Shown: positions 1-5,829 of the stretch, piece by piece
Layout: the number at the start of each line of letters is the position of its first letter
Numbering within the stretch: position 1 is the first letter of the stretch
From: Bacteroidota bacterium
GTDB lineage: Bacteria; Bacteroidota; Bacteroidia; NS11-12g; UBA955
Length of the DNA: 5,829 bases
Direction: 5' to 3'
NCBI GenBank assembly: GCA_018969565.1
Contig: JAGWYC010000128.1
Coordinates: forward strand, 1-5,829
Made by a program: the position numbers and the translations under genes
Notes under the pieces: model-generated
Told to the model about the DNA's origin: nothing
What the model saw: only the letters and a program-made list of their open reading frames with translations
Database searches by the model: none

Positions 1-699
1 ATCGTGGACAATATGAGTGCTTCCGGAAAAGGACTCACCAAGGAAGAAAAAGACCGCACCTGGGTGATTGTGATTCTCGTGGCCTTCGTAACCTTCTTCT
101 GGGCAGGCTTTGAACAGGCCGGCGGCGCATTGTCTATTTACACCGATAAATATATAGACCGTGAAGTGAGTGACTTTCTCATTCCGACCTCTTGGTTCCA
201 GAGTGTGAACCCACTGTTCATCGTAATGCTCGCACCTTTGTTTACCATTCTGTGGTCTCGCCTGAACAGCGGCAACCGCGAACCGAATACGCCGGTAAAA
301 ATGGGTCTGGGTATGATTCTGCTGGGCCTGGGCTTCCTGCTGATGGTGGGTGCCGTAATGCAGCGCGGCGGAGAAGTGGCTGATGAAGGTATCAAAGCCA
401 GCATCTACTGGATGCTCGGAACCTATCTGATTCATACCTGCGGCGAACTGTGCCTGAGCCCCATAGGTCTGTCCATGGTTACCAAGCTGGCTCCCGTGAA
501 ACTGGCTTCGCTGCTTATGGGCGTATGGTTCCTCAGCAGCTTTATTGCCAACAACCTGGCCGGTCTTACCGTAGGTGTGGTGAAGAAGCTGGGCGCCATG
601 ACCATCTTCGGAGGCATTGCCGGATTTACCATCCTCATGGGGCTGATCCTTATTGGCCTGAACAAGAAGTTGCTCTCCATGATGCATGGAGTAAAATAA
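1..699 (+). CDS. POT/PTR-family peptide MFS transporter, C-terminal part (5' end outside window)
   Basis: Inner-membrane symporter of the proton-dependent oligopeptide transporter family, importing di- and tripeptides with protons. Only the C-terminal six or so helices are present. The sequence shows the FxxFFWAGFEQAGG segment (around bases 85-126), which corresponds to the family's FWA-FEQ motif in helix 7. It is followed by the W-FQSVNPLFI helix and then the strongly conserved GELCLSPIGLSMV motif (about 442-480) before the last two helices. The frame is open from base 1, so the GTG at 4 and ATG at 13 are not credible starts: family members have about 450-600 residues with six further helices before this point. 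The stop is TAA at 697-699. The OPT transporter begins 19 bases later, pointing to a joint peptide-uptake role. Substrate range cannot be read from this half. Family assignment is firm; truncation by the window edge is the simplest reading. Confidence 0.93.
   Translation: MVDNMSASGKGLTKEEKDRTWVIVILVAFVTFFWAGFEQAGGALSIYTDKYIDREVSDFLIPTSWFQSVNPLFIVMLAPLFTILWSRLNSGNREPNTPVKMGLGMILLGLGFLLMVGAVMQRGGEVADEGIKASIYWMLGTYLIHTCGELCLSPIGLSMVTKLAPVKLASLLMGVWFLSSFIANNLAGLTVGVVKKLGAMTIFGGIAGFTILMGLILIGLNKKLLSMMHGVK
675..691 (+). other. Small hairpin at the 3' end of the POT gene
   Basis: CTCCATG (675-681) pairs perfectly with CATGGAG (685-691) around a three-base loop. It lies in the last codons, ending just before the stop. 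No T-run follows (TAAAATAATTCC), so it is not a standard intrinsic terminator. It could slow 3' exonucleases or be chance; the 7 bp stem is weak evidence on its own. Confidence 0.3.
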
Positions 700-709
700 T
701 TCCTTTAAC

Positions 710-733
710 TTCCTGCCCATGAGTGGACAGGAA
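710..733 (+). promoter_or_regulatory. Possible hairpin enclosing the OPT start codon
   Basis: TTCCTG (710-715) pairs with CAGGAA (728-733). After one C-A mismatch, CCA (717-719) pairs with TGG (724-726), leaving the tetraloop TGAG. The ATG at 719-721 therefore sits at the tip of the hairpin, its A paired and its T and G in the loop. The leader shows no Shine-Dalgarno sequence, so access to the start codon would depend on this fold. The pairing is visible in the sequence; a role in limiting translation is inference. Stability is moderate and chance formation is possible. Confidence 0.35.
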
Positions 734-2773
734 TTCAGGCCTTATGTGCCTGCAGAACAAAAAGTAGCCGAGTTCACACTGAAAAGTGTGTTTCTCGGCT
801 CTTTTTTTGGAATCGTGTTTGGCATGGCCACGGTATATCTGGCGCTGAAGGCCGGCCTCACTGTGAGTGCTTCCATTCCCATTGCGGTGATTGCCATTTC
901 CCTGGGCCGAAAGGTGTTTCGCACCACGGTGCTGGAAAACAACATCATACAGACCGCCGGCTCTGCGGGAGAATCCATTGCGGCCGGGGTGGTATTTACC
1001 CTGCCCGGATTTCTGTTTCTGAGCGGCGAAAGCAGTGGCCCTTCCTATTTTAATTATTGGACCATTCTTACCCTGGCCATACTGGGCGGACTGCTCGGTA
1101 CGCTCATGATGATTCCCCTGCGGAAAACGCTCATCGTGAAAGAACACGATAGCCTGCCTTATCCTGAAGGCACTGCCTGCGGCAGCGTGCTGATAGCAGG
1201 GGAGAAGGGCGGCGATTTTGCGCGCATGGCCTATTATGGTTTGGGCATTGCCACGGTTTATGCTTTGTTGCAAAAGGTGTTTCATGTGATTGCCGATGCA
1301 CCCGTATATGCCACAAGCATCAAAAATCGATTTTTCCCGGCTGCGCAAGTAAGTGCGGAGATTACCCCGGAGTACCTGGGAGTCGGGTATATCATAGGAC
1401 CCCGGATTGCCGGTGTTCTGGTGGCCGGTGGCGTGCTGGCCTGGCTGGTGCTGATACCGCTGTTGGCAAGTCTGATTCCGCCGGATATCATCGCGGCCCA
1501 ATTGGTGAAACTTGGTAACTTATCGTCGCTGGCAACAGCAGGCGGACCGGGTAACTGGGATCCCGCGACGCATACCTTTTCGGATTATGCAGCTGCCATC
1601 TATCGGGCCTATATCCGTCAAATCGGCGCCGGCGCCGTGGCAGCAGGCGGCTTCATCACCCTTATTAAAACGATTCCTACCATCATCACGTCCTTCCGGG
1701 AAAGTCTGGGTGCCGTCGGAGGAAATGCAGCGGAGGCTGAAACCAGGCGCACAGACAGGGATTTGAGCCTGAAAGTAGTCGGACTTGGAAGCCTGGCCTT
1801 GATTCTGCTGATGGCCTTTTTACCCATTGTTCCCGGAGATTCCATCGGAGGTAAGCTGCTGCTCGGTGTTTTAGTGGTGTTGTTCGGAGCCTTTTTTGTT
1901 ACCGTTTCCTCCCGCATCGTGGGCATCATCGGGTCTTCCAATAATCCCATCAGCGGCATGACCATAGCCACCATCATGGGTACCTGTCTGGTGTTTATCG
2001 GCATTGGCTGGACCGGCAGCGCCTACGAGCCCATGGCCCTCGTGGTTGGCGGAATGATTTGTATTGCCGCAGCAAATGCAGGTGCTACCTCTCAGGATTT
2101 AAAGACAGGATATATTGTTGGCGCCACGCCTAAGTACCAGCAGTTGGCACTCTTCATTGGAGCGGTGGTCTCTTCCATTGTCATCGGCCTTACCGTGCAA
2201 TTGCTGGATACGCCCACGGCGGCCATGCTCGAAAAAGACCCGGGCATGAAACATGCCATCGGAACCTATTACAGCGCGCCTCAGGCTACCCTGATGGCCA
2301 CCCTGATAAAGGGCATCCTGTCGTTTAATCTGGATTGGAATTTTGTAATCATCGGTGCCTTTTTGGCTGTGGTGATGGAACTGTGTGGTATCAAGGCGCT
2401 CAGTTTTGCCGTGGGTGCGTATTTGCCGCTCAGCACAACCCTCCCGATTTTCGCCGGAGGTGTGGTTAAAGGAATTGCAGACTGGCGCAACGGAAAAACA
2501 AAAGGAGCTTCCGGCGCAACCGAGGCCGATGAAGAACTCAGCAGGGGCAATCTGATGGCAACCGGTCTGGTGGCAGGTGGGGCCTTGTTTGGTGTATTGG
2601 CCGCGTTCCTGGCAACCCACGCCGGCATCAGCAGATATATGGATTCAAACCTCACCCGGATGAGCCAAGTGTTCGGAGGCTGGTATGATCTGGCCGGCGT
2701 GATCTTCTTTGTGTTGATGGCATTTTTTCTGCTGGGTGCAGGTTTGAACTGGCATAATAAAACGAAGGTTTAA
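719..2773 (+). CDS. OPT-family oligopeptide transporter
   Basis: Polytopic inner-membrane transporter of the OPT (oligopeptide transporter) family, bacterial branch, 684 residues, the usual length. Substrates in this branch are thought to be oligopeptides or metal-peptide complexes. Visible family signatures are the NNIIQTAGSAGES block (residues 74-86), the LPYPEGTAC-GSVLIAGEKGG block (146-165), SSNNPISGMT (406-415) and VGAYLPLSTTLPIFAGG (565-581), separated by many hydrophobic helices. The ATG at 719 is preferred because the N-terminal EFTLKSVFLG segment and first helix fit the family; the next internal Met (residue 36, base 824) would remove that helix. The leader TTCCTTTAACTTCCTGCCC contains no Shine-Dalgarno motif, which is normal in Bacteroidota. 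The gene follows the POT gene by 19 bases and is probably in the same transcript. A terminator-like hairpin with a T-run lies within codons 14-30. Family assignment is firm; exact substrate is unknown. Confidence 0.95.
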   Translation: MSGQEFRPYVPAEQKVAEFTLKSVFLGSFFGIVFGMATVYLALKAGLTVSASIPIAVIAISLGRKVFRTTVLENNIIQTAGSAGESIAAGVVFTLPGFLFLSGESSGPSYFNYWTILTLAILGGLLGTLMMIPLRKTLIVKEHDSLPYPEGTACGSVLIAGEKGGDFARMAYYGLGIATVYALLQKVFHVIADAPVYATSIKNRFFPAAQVSAEITPEYLGVGYIIGPRIAGVLVAGGVLAWLVLIPLLASLIPPDIIAAQLVKLGNLSSLATAGGPGNWDPATHTFSDYAAAIYRAYIRQIGAGAVAAGGFITLIKTIPTIITSFRESLGAVGGNAAEAETRRTDRDLSLKVVGLGSLALILLMAFLPIVPGDSIGGKLLLGVLVVLFGAFFVTVSSRIVGIIGSSNNPISGMTIATIMGTCLVFIGIGWTGSAYEPMALVVGGMICIAAANAGATSQDLKTGYIVGATPKYQQLALFIGAVVSSIVIGLTVQLLDTPTAAMLEKDPGMKHAIGTYYSAPQATLMATLIKGILSFNLDWNFVIIGAFLAVVMELCGIKALSFAVGAYLPLSTTLPIFAGGVVKGIADWRNGKTKGASGATEADEELSRGNLMATGLVAGGALFGVLAAFLATHAGISRYMDSNLTRMSQVFGGWYDLAGVIFFVLMAFFLLGAGLNWHNKTKV
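759..808 (+). terminator. Intrinsic-terminator-like structure inside the start of the OPT gene
   Basis: The layout is an A-tract AAAAA (759-763), arm AGCCGAG (766-772), TT bulge, arm CACACT (775-780), loop GAAA (781-784), arm AGTGTG (785-790), TTT bulge, arm CTCGGCT (794-800), one C, then seven Ts (802-808). All 13 pairs are Watson-Crick. On the minus strand the same stem is followed by ACTTTTTG, so it could also work in reverse. It starts 66 bases after the POT stop codon and lies in OPT codons 14-30, which encode the conserved N-terminal helix. Translating ribosomes would be expected to prevent the stem from forming, so termination should occur mainly when OPT is poorly translated. The structure is clear; activity in the cell is inferred. 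Confidence 0.65.
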
Positions 2774-2785
2774 CTACATAAGTCA

Positions 2786-2819
2786 TTGTTCTTACTTCGC
2801 GCTTAAAAACCTAATTTTG
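2786..2819 (+). promoter_or_regulatory. Bacteroidota-type promoter for the nucleotide-sugar dehydrogenase
   Basis: TAATTTTG at 2812-2819 matches the Bacteroidota -7 consensus TAnnTTTG exactly. A TTG at 2786-2788 (ATTG from 2785) lies 23 bases upstream, at the long end of the spacing usually quoted for the -33 element, so that half is weaker. Transcription would begin at about 2824-2827, giving a leader of roughly 16-20 bases before the ATG at 2843. The site sits in the 69-base gap after the OPT stop, where a new transcription unit is plausible. Confidence 0.6.
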
Positions 2820-2842
2820 CGGCCTTATTGGAAACCGCCTCT

Positions 2843-4138
2843 ATGGAAATGTTTGAACAAGTAGCCTCCGGAAAGAAGAGCATTTGCGTCATCGGACTGG
2901 GCTACGTAGGTCTTCCCCTGGCACTTGAGTTTGCCAAGAAATTCAAGGTTGTGGGCTTTGATATCAATGAAAAACGCGTTGATATGATGCGCCGTGGTGA
3001 AGACCCCAGCCGGGAATTACCCTCCTCTGAATTTGAAGGCAGGAACATCACCTTCACAAATAAGCTGGAGGAAATCCGCGAGTGTGGGGTGTACATCGTT
3101 GCTGTTCCGACGCCCATCAACGAGGCCAATGAACCGGACCTGATTCCGCTGATCAAATCCAGCGAAACCGTAGGTAAGGTGATCAGCAAAGGTGATTATG
3201 TGGTCTATGAAAGTACTACTTATCCCGGTTGCACCGAAGAGGACTGTGTGCCCATTATTGAGCAGTTTTCCGGTTTGAAATCTGTGCAGGATTTTAAAGT
3301 GGGATACTCTCCGGAACGAATTAACCCCGGTGATAAAGAACGGCCATTGCCAAAAATCCTGAAAATAGTGAGCGGCTGTGATGCAGAAAGCCTCGATAAT
3401 CTGGCCAAACTGTATGGTGCCATTATTGAAGCAGGTATCCACAGAGCGCCCACCATTAAGGTGGCAGAGGCTGCGAAAATCGTAGAGAATACCCAGCGCG
3501 ACGTGAACATCAGTCTGATGAACGAGTTGTCGCTCATCTTCGATAAAATGGGTGTGAATACCTATGACGTGATTGAAGCCGCCGGAACCAAATGGAATTT
3601 TCATAAATATTTCCCGGGCCTGGTCGGCGGACATTGCATCGGCGTGGACCCTTATTACCTCCTGCACAAAGCCGAAGCCCTTGGGTTTCATCCCCGTGTG
3701 ATTGCAGCAGGTCGTTTCACCAATGATGCCATGGCGGCGCATATTGCTAAAGTAGCCGTTCAAAAGCTGATTAAAGCAGAACGCAATGTAAAAAGCAGCC
3801 GTATCCTGATTCTCGGTGCTACCTTCAAGGAAGATGTGAGCGATATCCGCAACAGTAAAATTGTGGACATCGTGCGCGAACTTCAGAGTTACGAAGTGAA
3901 TGTAGCGGTGGTTGACCCGCATGCGGATTCTGAAGAATTGCAGCATGAATATGGTTTTGGACTGCAATCTGAAATAGGCTCCGGCTATGATGGCATCATC
4001 CTGGCTGTGCCTCACGCCGATTATCGCAACCTGGAAGAATCATGGTTCCTGCAGCGCCTGAATCAGGGTGGCTTCCTGCTGGATCTTAAAGGCCTTTACC
4101 GCGCCCGCTTCCACAAGCTCGACTACTGGAGTCTGTAA
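2843..4138 (+). CDS. UDP-N-acetylhexosamine (UDP-sugar) 6-dehydrogenase, VipA/TviB/WbpO type
   Basis: Cytosolic NAD-dependent enzyme that oxidises C6 of a UDP-sugar, most likely UDP-GlcNAc or UDP-GalNAc, in two steps to the uronic acid used in capsule or O-antigen synthesis. Numbered from ATG 2843 (431 residues): Rossmann motif GLGYVG (18-23) with FDIN at 39-42, the ESTTYPG segment (123-129), GYSPERINPGD (154-164), the central-domain helix with K212, N216 and R219, and catalytic Cys265 in GGHCIGVDPYY. The C-terminal UDP-binding domain carries GATFKEDVSDIRNSK. The frame stays open back to a TTG at 2828, but that codon falls at the predicted transcription start, so ATG 2843 (or ATG 2849) is favoured. 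The VipA/TviB subgroup is chosen from the overall wording (for example the GEDPSREL region) rather than the glucose dehydrogenase type. Which sugar is used cannot be settled. No polysaccharide genes are adjacent. Confidence 0.9.
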   Translation: MEMFEQVASGKKSICVIGLGYVGLPLALEFAKKFKVVGFDINEKRVDMMRRGEDPSRELPSSEFEGRNITFTNKLEEIRECGVYIVAVPTPINEANEPDLIPLIKSSETVGKVISKGDYVVYESTTYPGCTEEDCVPIIEQFSGLKSVQDFKVGYSPERINPGDKERPLPKILKIVSGCDAESLDNLAKLYGAIIEAGIHRAPTIKVAEAAKIVENTQRDVNISLMNELSLIFDKMGVNTYDVIEAAGTKWNFHKYFPGLVGGHCIGVDPYYLLHKAEALGFHPRVIAAGRFTNDAMAAHIAKVAVQKLIKAERNVKSSRILILGATFKEDVSDIRNSKIVDIVRELQSYEVNVAVVDPHADSEELQHEYGFGLQSEIGSGYDGIILAVPHADYRNLEESWFLQRLNQGGFLLDLKGLYRARFHKLDYWSL

Positions 4139-4150
4139 CAAATGCAATCA

Positions 4151-4170
4151 CGGATGCCCTTGGGCCTCCG
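4151..4170 (+). other. Intergenic hairpin between the dehydrogenase and fur
   Basis: CGGA (4151-4154) pairs with TCCG (4167-4170) and, past a T-C mismatch, GCC (4156-4158) pairs with GGC (4163-4165) around the loop CTTG. It occupies the 45-base gap after the dehydrogenase stop. The following bases (CTAAAGCTGAACC) contain no T-run, so it is not a complete intrinsic terminator. It may protect the upstream mRNA end or hamper readthrough. No TAnnTTTG element was found ahead of fur in this gap. Confidence 0.35.
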
Positions 4171-4183
4171 CTAAAGCTGAACC

Positions 4184-4699
4184 ATGGATAAAGCCGCCCG
4201 TCAACGTATCATGCAAGTTAAAGAAGAGGTACATAACCGCTTCACTGCTTATCTGGAACAGACGGGGCAACGGAAAACTCCGGAACGCTACGCCATCCTG
4301 GACGAAATCTATTCCCACCGGACTCATTTTGATGTTGATACCTTGTATCTGCAGATGAAAAACCGGAAATACCAGGTGAGCAGAGCTACGGTGTACAATA
4401 CCCTCGACCTGCTGGTGGATTCCGGACTTGTGAAGCGGCATCAATTCGGACAAAACACCAGTTTCTACGAGCAGGCCTACGGATACAAACAACATGATCA
4501 CCTGATTTGCCGGCAGTGCAACAAAGTGCTGGAATTCTGCGATCCGCGCATACAGCAGATTACCACAACCATGGGCGATTTGCTTAAGTTTGATGTAGAA
4601 CAACATTCACTGCACCTGTATGCAAACCCTCGTGCCGACATGGAAGGCAATTGCCTTCATTGCGGAGATAAGGTGAATCAGGAAATAAATAAGAGCTAA
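4184..4699 (+). CDS. Fur-family metal-responsive transcriptional regulator
   Basis: Cytosolic dimeric DNA-binding repressor of the Fur family, 171 residues against about 150 for E. coli Fur; the extra length is mostly at the N-terminus. The winged-helix domain spans about residues 27-95: RKTPERYAIL (30-39), HFDVDTLY (48-55) and the recognition-helix segment VSRATVYNTLDLL (65-77). The dimerisation/metal domain follows, with HDH (104-106), Cys109 and Cys112 (CRQC), His141 and His144, and Cys157 and Cys160 (CLHC). The two CxxC pairs fit the structural zinc site of the family. Fur, Zur and PerR types cannot be separated safely by eye. ATG 4184 is taken as the start; an in-frame ATG at 4211 would remove nine residues before the conserved domain and is also possible. 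purA begins 3 bases after the stop, so the two genes should share a transcript. No clear promoter of its own is visible. Confidence 0.92.
   Translation: MDKAARQRIMQVKEEVHNRFTAYLEQTGQRKTPERYAILDEIYSHRTHFDVDTLYLQMKNRKYQVSRATVYNTLDLLVDSGLVKRHQFGQNTSFYEQAYGYKQHDHLICRQCNKVLEFCDPRIQQITTTMGDLLKFDVEQHSLHLYANPRADMEGNCLHCGDKVNQEINKS
4643..4658. repeat. 16-bp perfect palindrome near the 3' end of fur, upstream of purA
   Basis: GAAGGCAATTGCCTTC reads the same on both strands. It lies in the fur codons just before and into the CLHC motif, 44 bases ahead of the purA ATG. As RNA it gives a 6-bp stem with an AATT loop and no T-run, so it is not a terminator. It does not resemble the classical Fur box. It could be an operator or chance: roughly one such palindrome is expected per 65 kb of random sequence. 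Confidence 0.35.
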
Positions 4700-4702
4700 A
4701 GG

Positions 4703-5829
4703 ATGGTAGATGTACTGTTAGGCCTGCAATGGGGCGACGAAGGCAAAGGGAAAATTGCTGATTTTCTCACGCCGCAATACGATGTGGTTTGCCGTTTTCA
4801 GGGTGGACCCAATGCGGGACATAGTCTTGAATTTCATGGGCAGAAGCATATACTCAATACCATTCCCAGTGGCATTTTTCACCCGGGTATTCAGAATTTG
4901 ATTGGCAATGGAGTGGTCATAGATCCGGTGAAATTGCTTGCCGAGATTGCCCGCGTAGAAGCCGCCGGTGTGGATGTGGCGGCCAGCATGCTCATCAGCA
5001 GGAAGGCCCACCTGATTCTGCCCACCCACCGCCTGCTTGACCAGGCCCTCGAAAACGCCAAAGGCGCTACCAGAATAGGCAGTACCCTGCGGGGTATCGG
5101 TCCGGCGTATAAAGATAAAACAGGTCGGACAGGCCTGCGCATGGGCGATATCAACTTGCCCGATTTCGAAAAGCGCTATCACGCCGTTACCTCTTTTCAC
5201 AAGCAAAATATAGAATACCTCGGTCTTACAGACTTTGACCTGGATGCCATGAACGCGGAATTCTTTGCCGCGGTGGACGGCCTGCGCCGCTTTACCCAGG
5301 TGGATAGTGAATATTGGCTGCATGAGCAGATTCTCTCCGGCAGGAAAATCCTTGCCGAAGGCGCTCAGGGCAGCATGCTCGATGTGGACTTCGGTACTTA
5401 CCCCTTTGTAACCAGCAGCAATACCATCAGCGGTGGTGCCTGCATTGGTCTGGGTATTGCACCACGCTACATCGGCAAGGTAAGCGGCATTTTCAAGGCT
5501 TATTGCACCCGCGTAGGCGAAGGGCCTTTCCCGACAGAATTGCTCGATAATACCGGTGAATGGCTGCGCAAACAAGGTAACGAATACGGAGCCACTACCG
5601 GCAGACCACGCCGCTGCGGCTGGATTGACCTCGTAGCCCTGAAGTACGCCATCATGCTCAGCGGTGTTACGGAGCTGATTATGATGAAAAGTGATGTGCT
5701 CAGCAGCATGTCGGTAATCAAAGCCGGAATCGGTTATCGCAGCAGTGATGGGGAAACGGACCGCATTCCTTTTGGCATTGCTCAGGATAATATTACTCCT
5801 GTGTATCAGGAGTTTGAAGGCTGGCAAGA
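4703..5829 (+). CDS. purA: Adenylosuccinate synthase (3' end outside window)
   Basis: Cytosolic enzyme joining IMP and aspartate with GTP to give adenylosuccinate, the first committed step from IMP to AMP. The frame runs 375 codons from ATG 4703 to the window edge with no stop; the family has about 420-430 residues, so some 50 are missing on the right. Visible landmarks are the N-terminal GDEGKGK loop (11-17) with the catalytic Asp12, the GGPNAGHS segment with the catalytic His40, the TRIGSTLRGIGPAY region, EGAQGSMLD, TTGRPRRCGWID (298-309) with the arginines that contact aspartate and nucleotide, and MKSD (328-331), whose Lys329 and Asp331 match the guanine-recognition positions. Ser41 replaces the usual Thr after the catalytic His, a mild change. 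The start is fixed by MVDVLLGLQWGDEGKGK, which matches the family N-terminus. It follows fur by 3 bases. AAAGG directly abuts the ATG, too close for a normal Shine-Dalgarno. Confidence 0.97.
   Translation, partial: MVDVLLGLQWGDEGKGKIADFLTPQYDVVCRFQGGPNAGHSLEFHGQKHILNTIPSGIFHPGIQNLIGNGVVIDPVKLLAEIARVEAAGVDVAASMLISRKAHLILPTHRLLDQALENAKGATRIGSTLRGIGPAYKDKTGRTGLRMGDINLPDFEKRYHAVTSFHKQNIEYLGLTDFDLDAMNAEFFAAVDGLRRFTQVDSEYWLHEQILSGRKILAEGAQGSMLDVDFGTYPFVTSSNTISGGACIGLGIAPRYIGKVSGIFKAYCTRVGEGPFPTELLDNTGEWLRKQGNEYGATTGRPRRCGWIDLVALKYAIMLSGVTELIMMKSDVLSSMSVIKAGIGYRSSDGETDRIPFGIAQDNITPVYQEFEGWQ

Noticed and set aside
4..15. GTG at 4 or ATG at 13 as the true start of the POT gene
   Set aside because: The frame is open from base 1 and the six N-terminal helices of the family would be missing; the gene is cut by the window edge.
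1322..1335. Palindrome AAAAATCGATTTTT
   Set aside because: Low-complexity A/T runs coding Lys-Asn-Arg-Phe-Phe within OPT; no stable hairpin or regulatory context.
650..1501. 283-codon open frame on the minus strand across the POT-OPT junction
   Set aside because: The translation is rich in Gln, His, Arg and Gly, as expected from the reverse complement of a membrane-protein gene, and shows no known motif.
1624..1637. 14-bp palindrome CGGCGCCGGCGCCG
   Set aside because: It arises from Gly-Ala-Gly-Ala codons. A 14-bp palindrome is not rare in a window this size and nothing links it to a site.
1861..1897. GCTC...GAGC followed by six Ts inside OPT, a possible second terminator
   Set aside because: Only four pairs with a 22-base loop; the T-run is explained by Phe codons.
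2766..2812. AGGTTT and AAACCT flanking the OPT stop, a possible terminator for OPT
   Set aside because: Six weak pairs around a loop of about 35 bases, and the second arm runs into the promoter element. No convincing terminator for OPT was found in the gap.
3017..4015. 332-codon open frame on the minus strand across the dehydrogenase
   Set aside because: It is antisense to a well-supported enzyme and has no recognisable domain or upstream signal.
4087..4098. 12-bp palindrome TAAAGGCCTTTA near the dehydrogenase 3' end
   Set aside because: One or more 12-bp palindromes are expected by chance here and this one lies within codons.
4718..5827. 369-codon open frame on the minus strand across purA
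   Set aside because: It mirrors the codon bias of purA, which is unmistakable on the plus strand. The translation shows no recognisable family. It could mislead a gene caller because purA has no stop within the window.

Overview
The window looks like ordinary chromosome of a member of the Bacteroidota with a mid-range GC content. Three things suggest this: a TAnnTTTG-type -7 promoter element (TAATTTTG at 2812-2819), near absence of Shine-Dalgarno sequences ahead of the genes, and the wording of PurA (GGPNAGH, TTGRPRRCGW, MMKSDVL), which I recall as typical of that phylum. This placement rests on recognition, not on a search. All five genes lie on the plus strand and are tightly packed, with gaps of 19, 69, 45 and 3 bases.

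Left part (1-2773): the C-terminal half of a POT/PTR-family proton-coupled peptide transporter, cut by the window edge, followed 19 bases later by a complete OPT-family oligopeptide transporter. These are two unrelated families with overlapping substrates, so this looks like a peptide-uptake unit. The junction holds the most unusual signal in the window. A textbook intrinsic-terminator structure (A-tract, 7+6 bp stem, GAAA loop, seven Ts) lies inside the first 30 codons of the OPT gene, and a second, weaker hairpin holds the OPT start codon in its apical loop. Together they suggest that OPT expression is controlled by premature termination coupled to translation, or that the POT terminator overlaps the next gene.

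Middle (2774-4138): a promoter of Bacteroidota type, then a complete UDP-sugar 6-dehydrogenase of the VipA/TviB/WbpO type, which supplies uronic-acid sugar nucleotides for surface polysaccharide. It stands alone, without glycosyltransferases in view.

Right part (4139-5829): a Fur-family metalloregulator followed after 3 bases by purA (adenylosuccinate synthase), which runs off the right edge lacking about 50 residues. The two are almost certainly co-transcribed. No mobile element, CRISPR array, tRNA or rRNA was seen, and no stretch over 300 bases lacks a gene.
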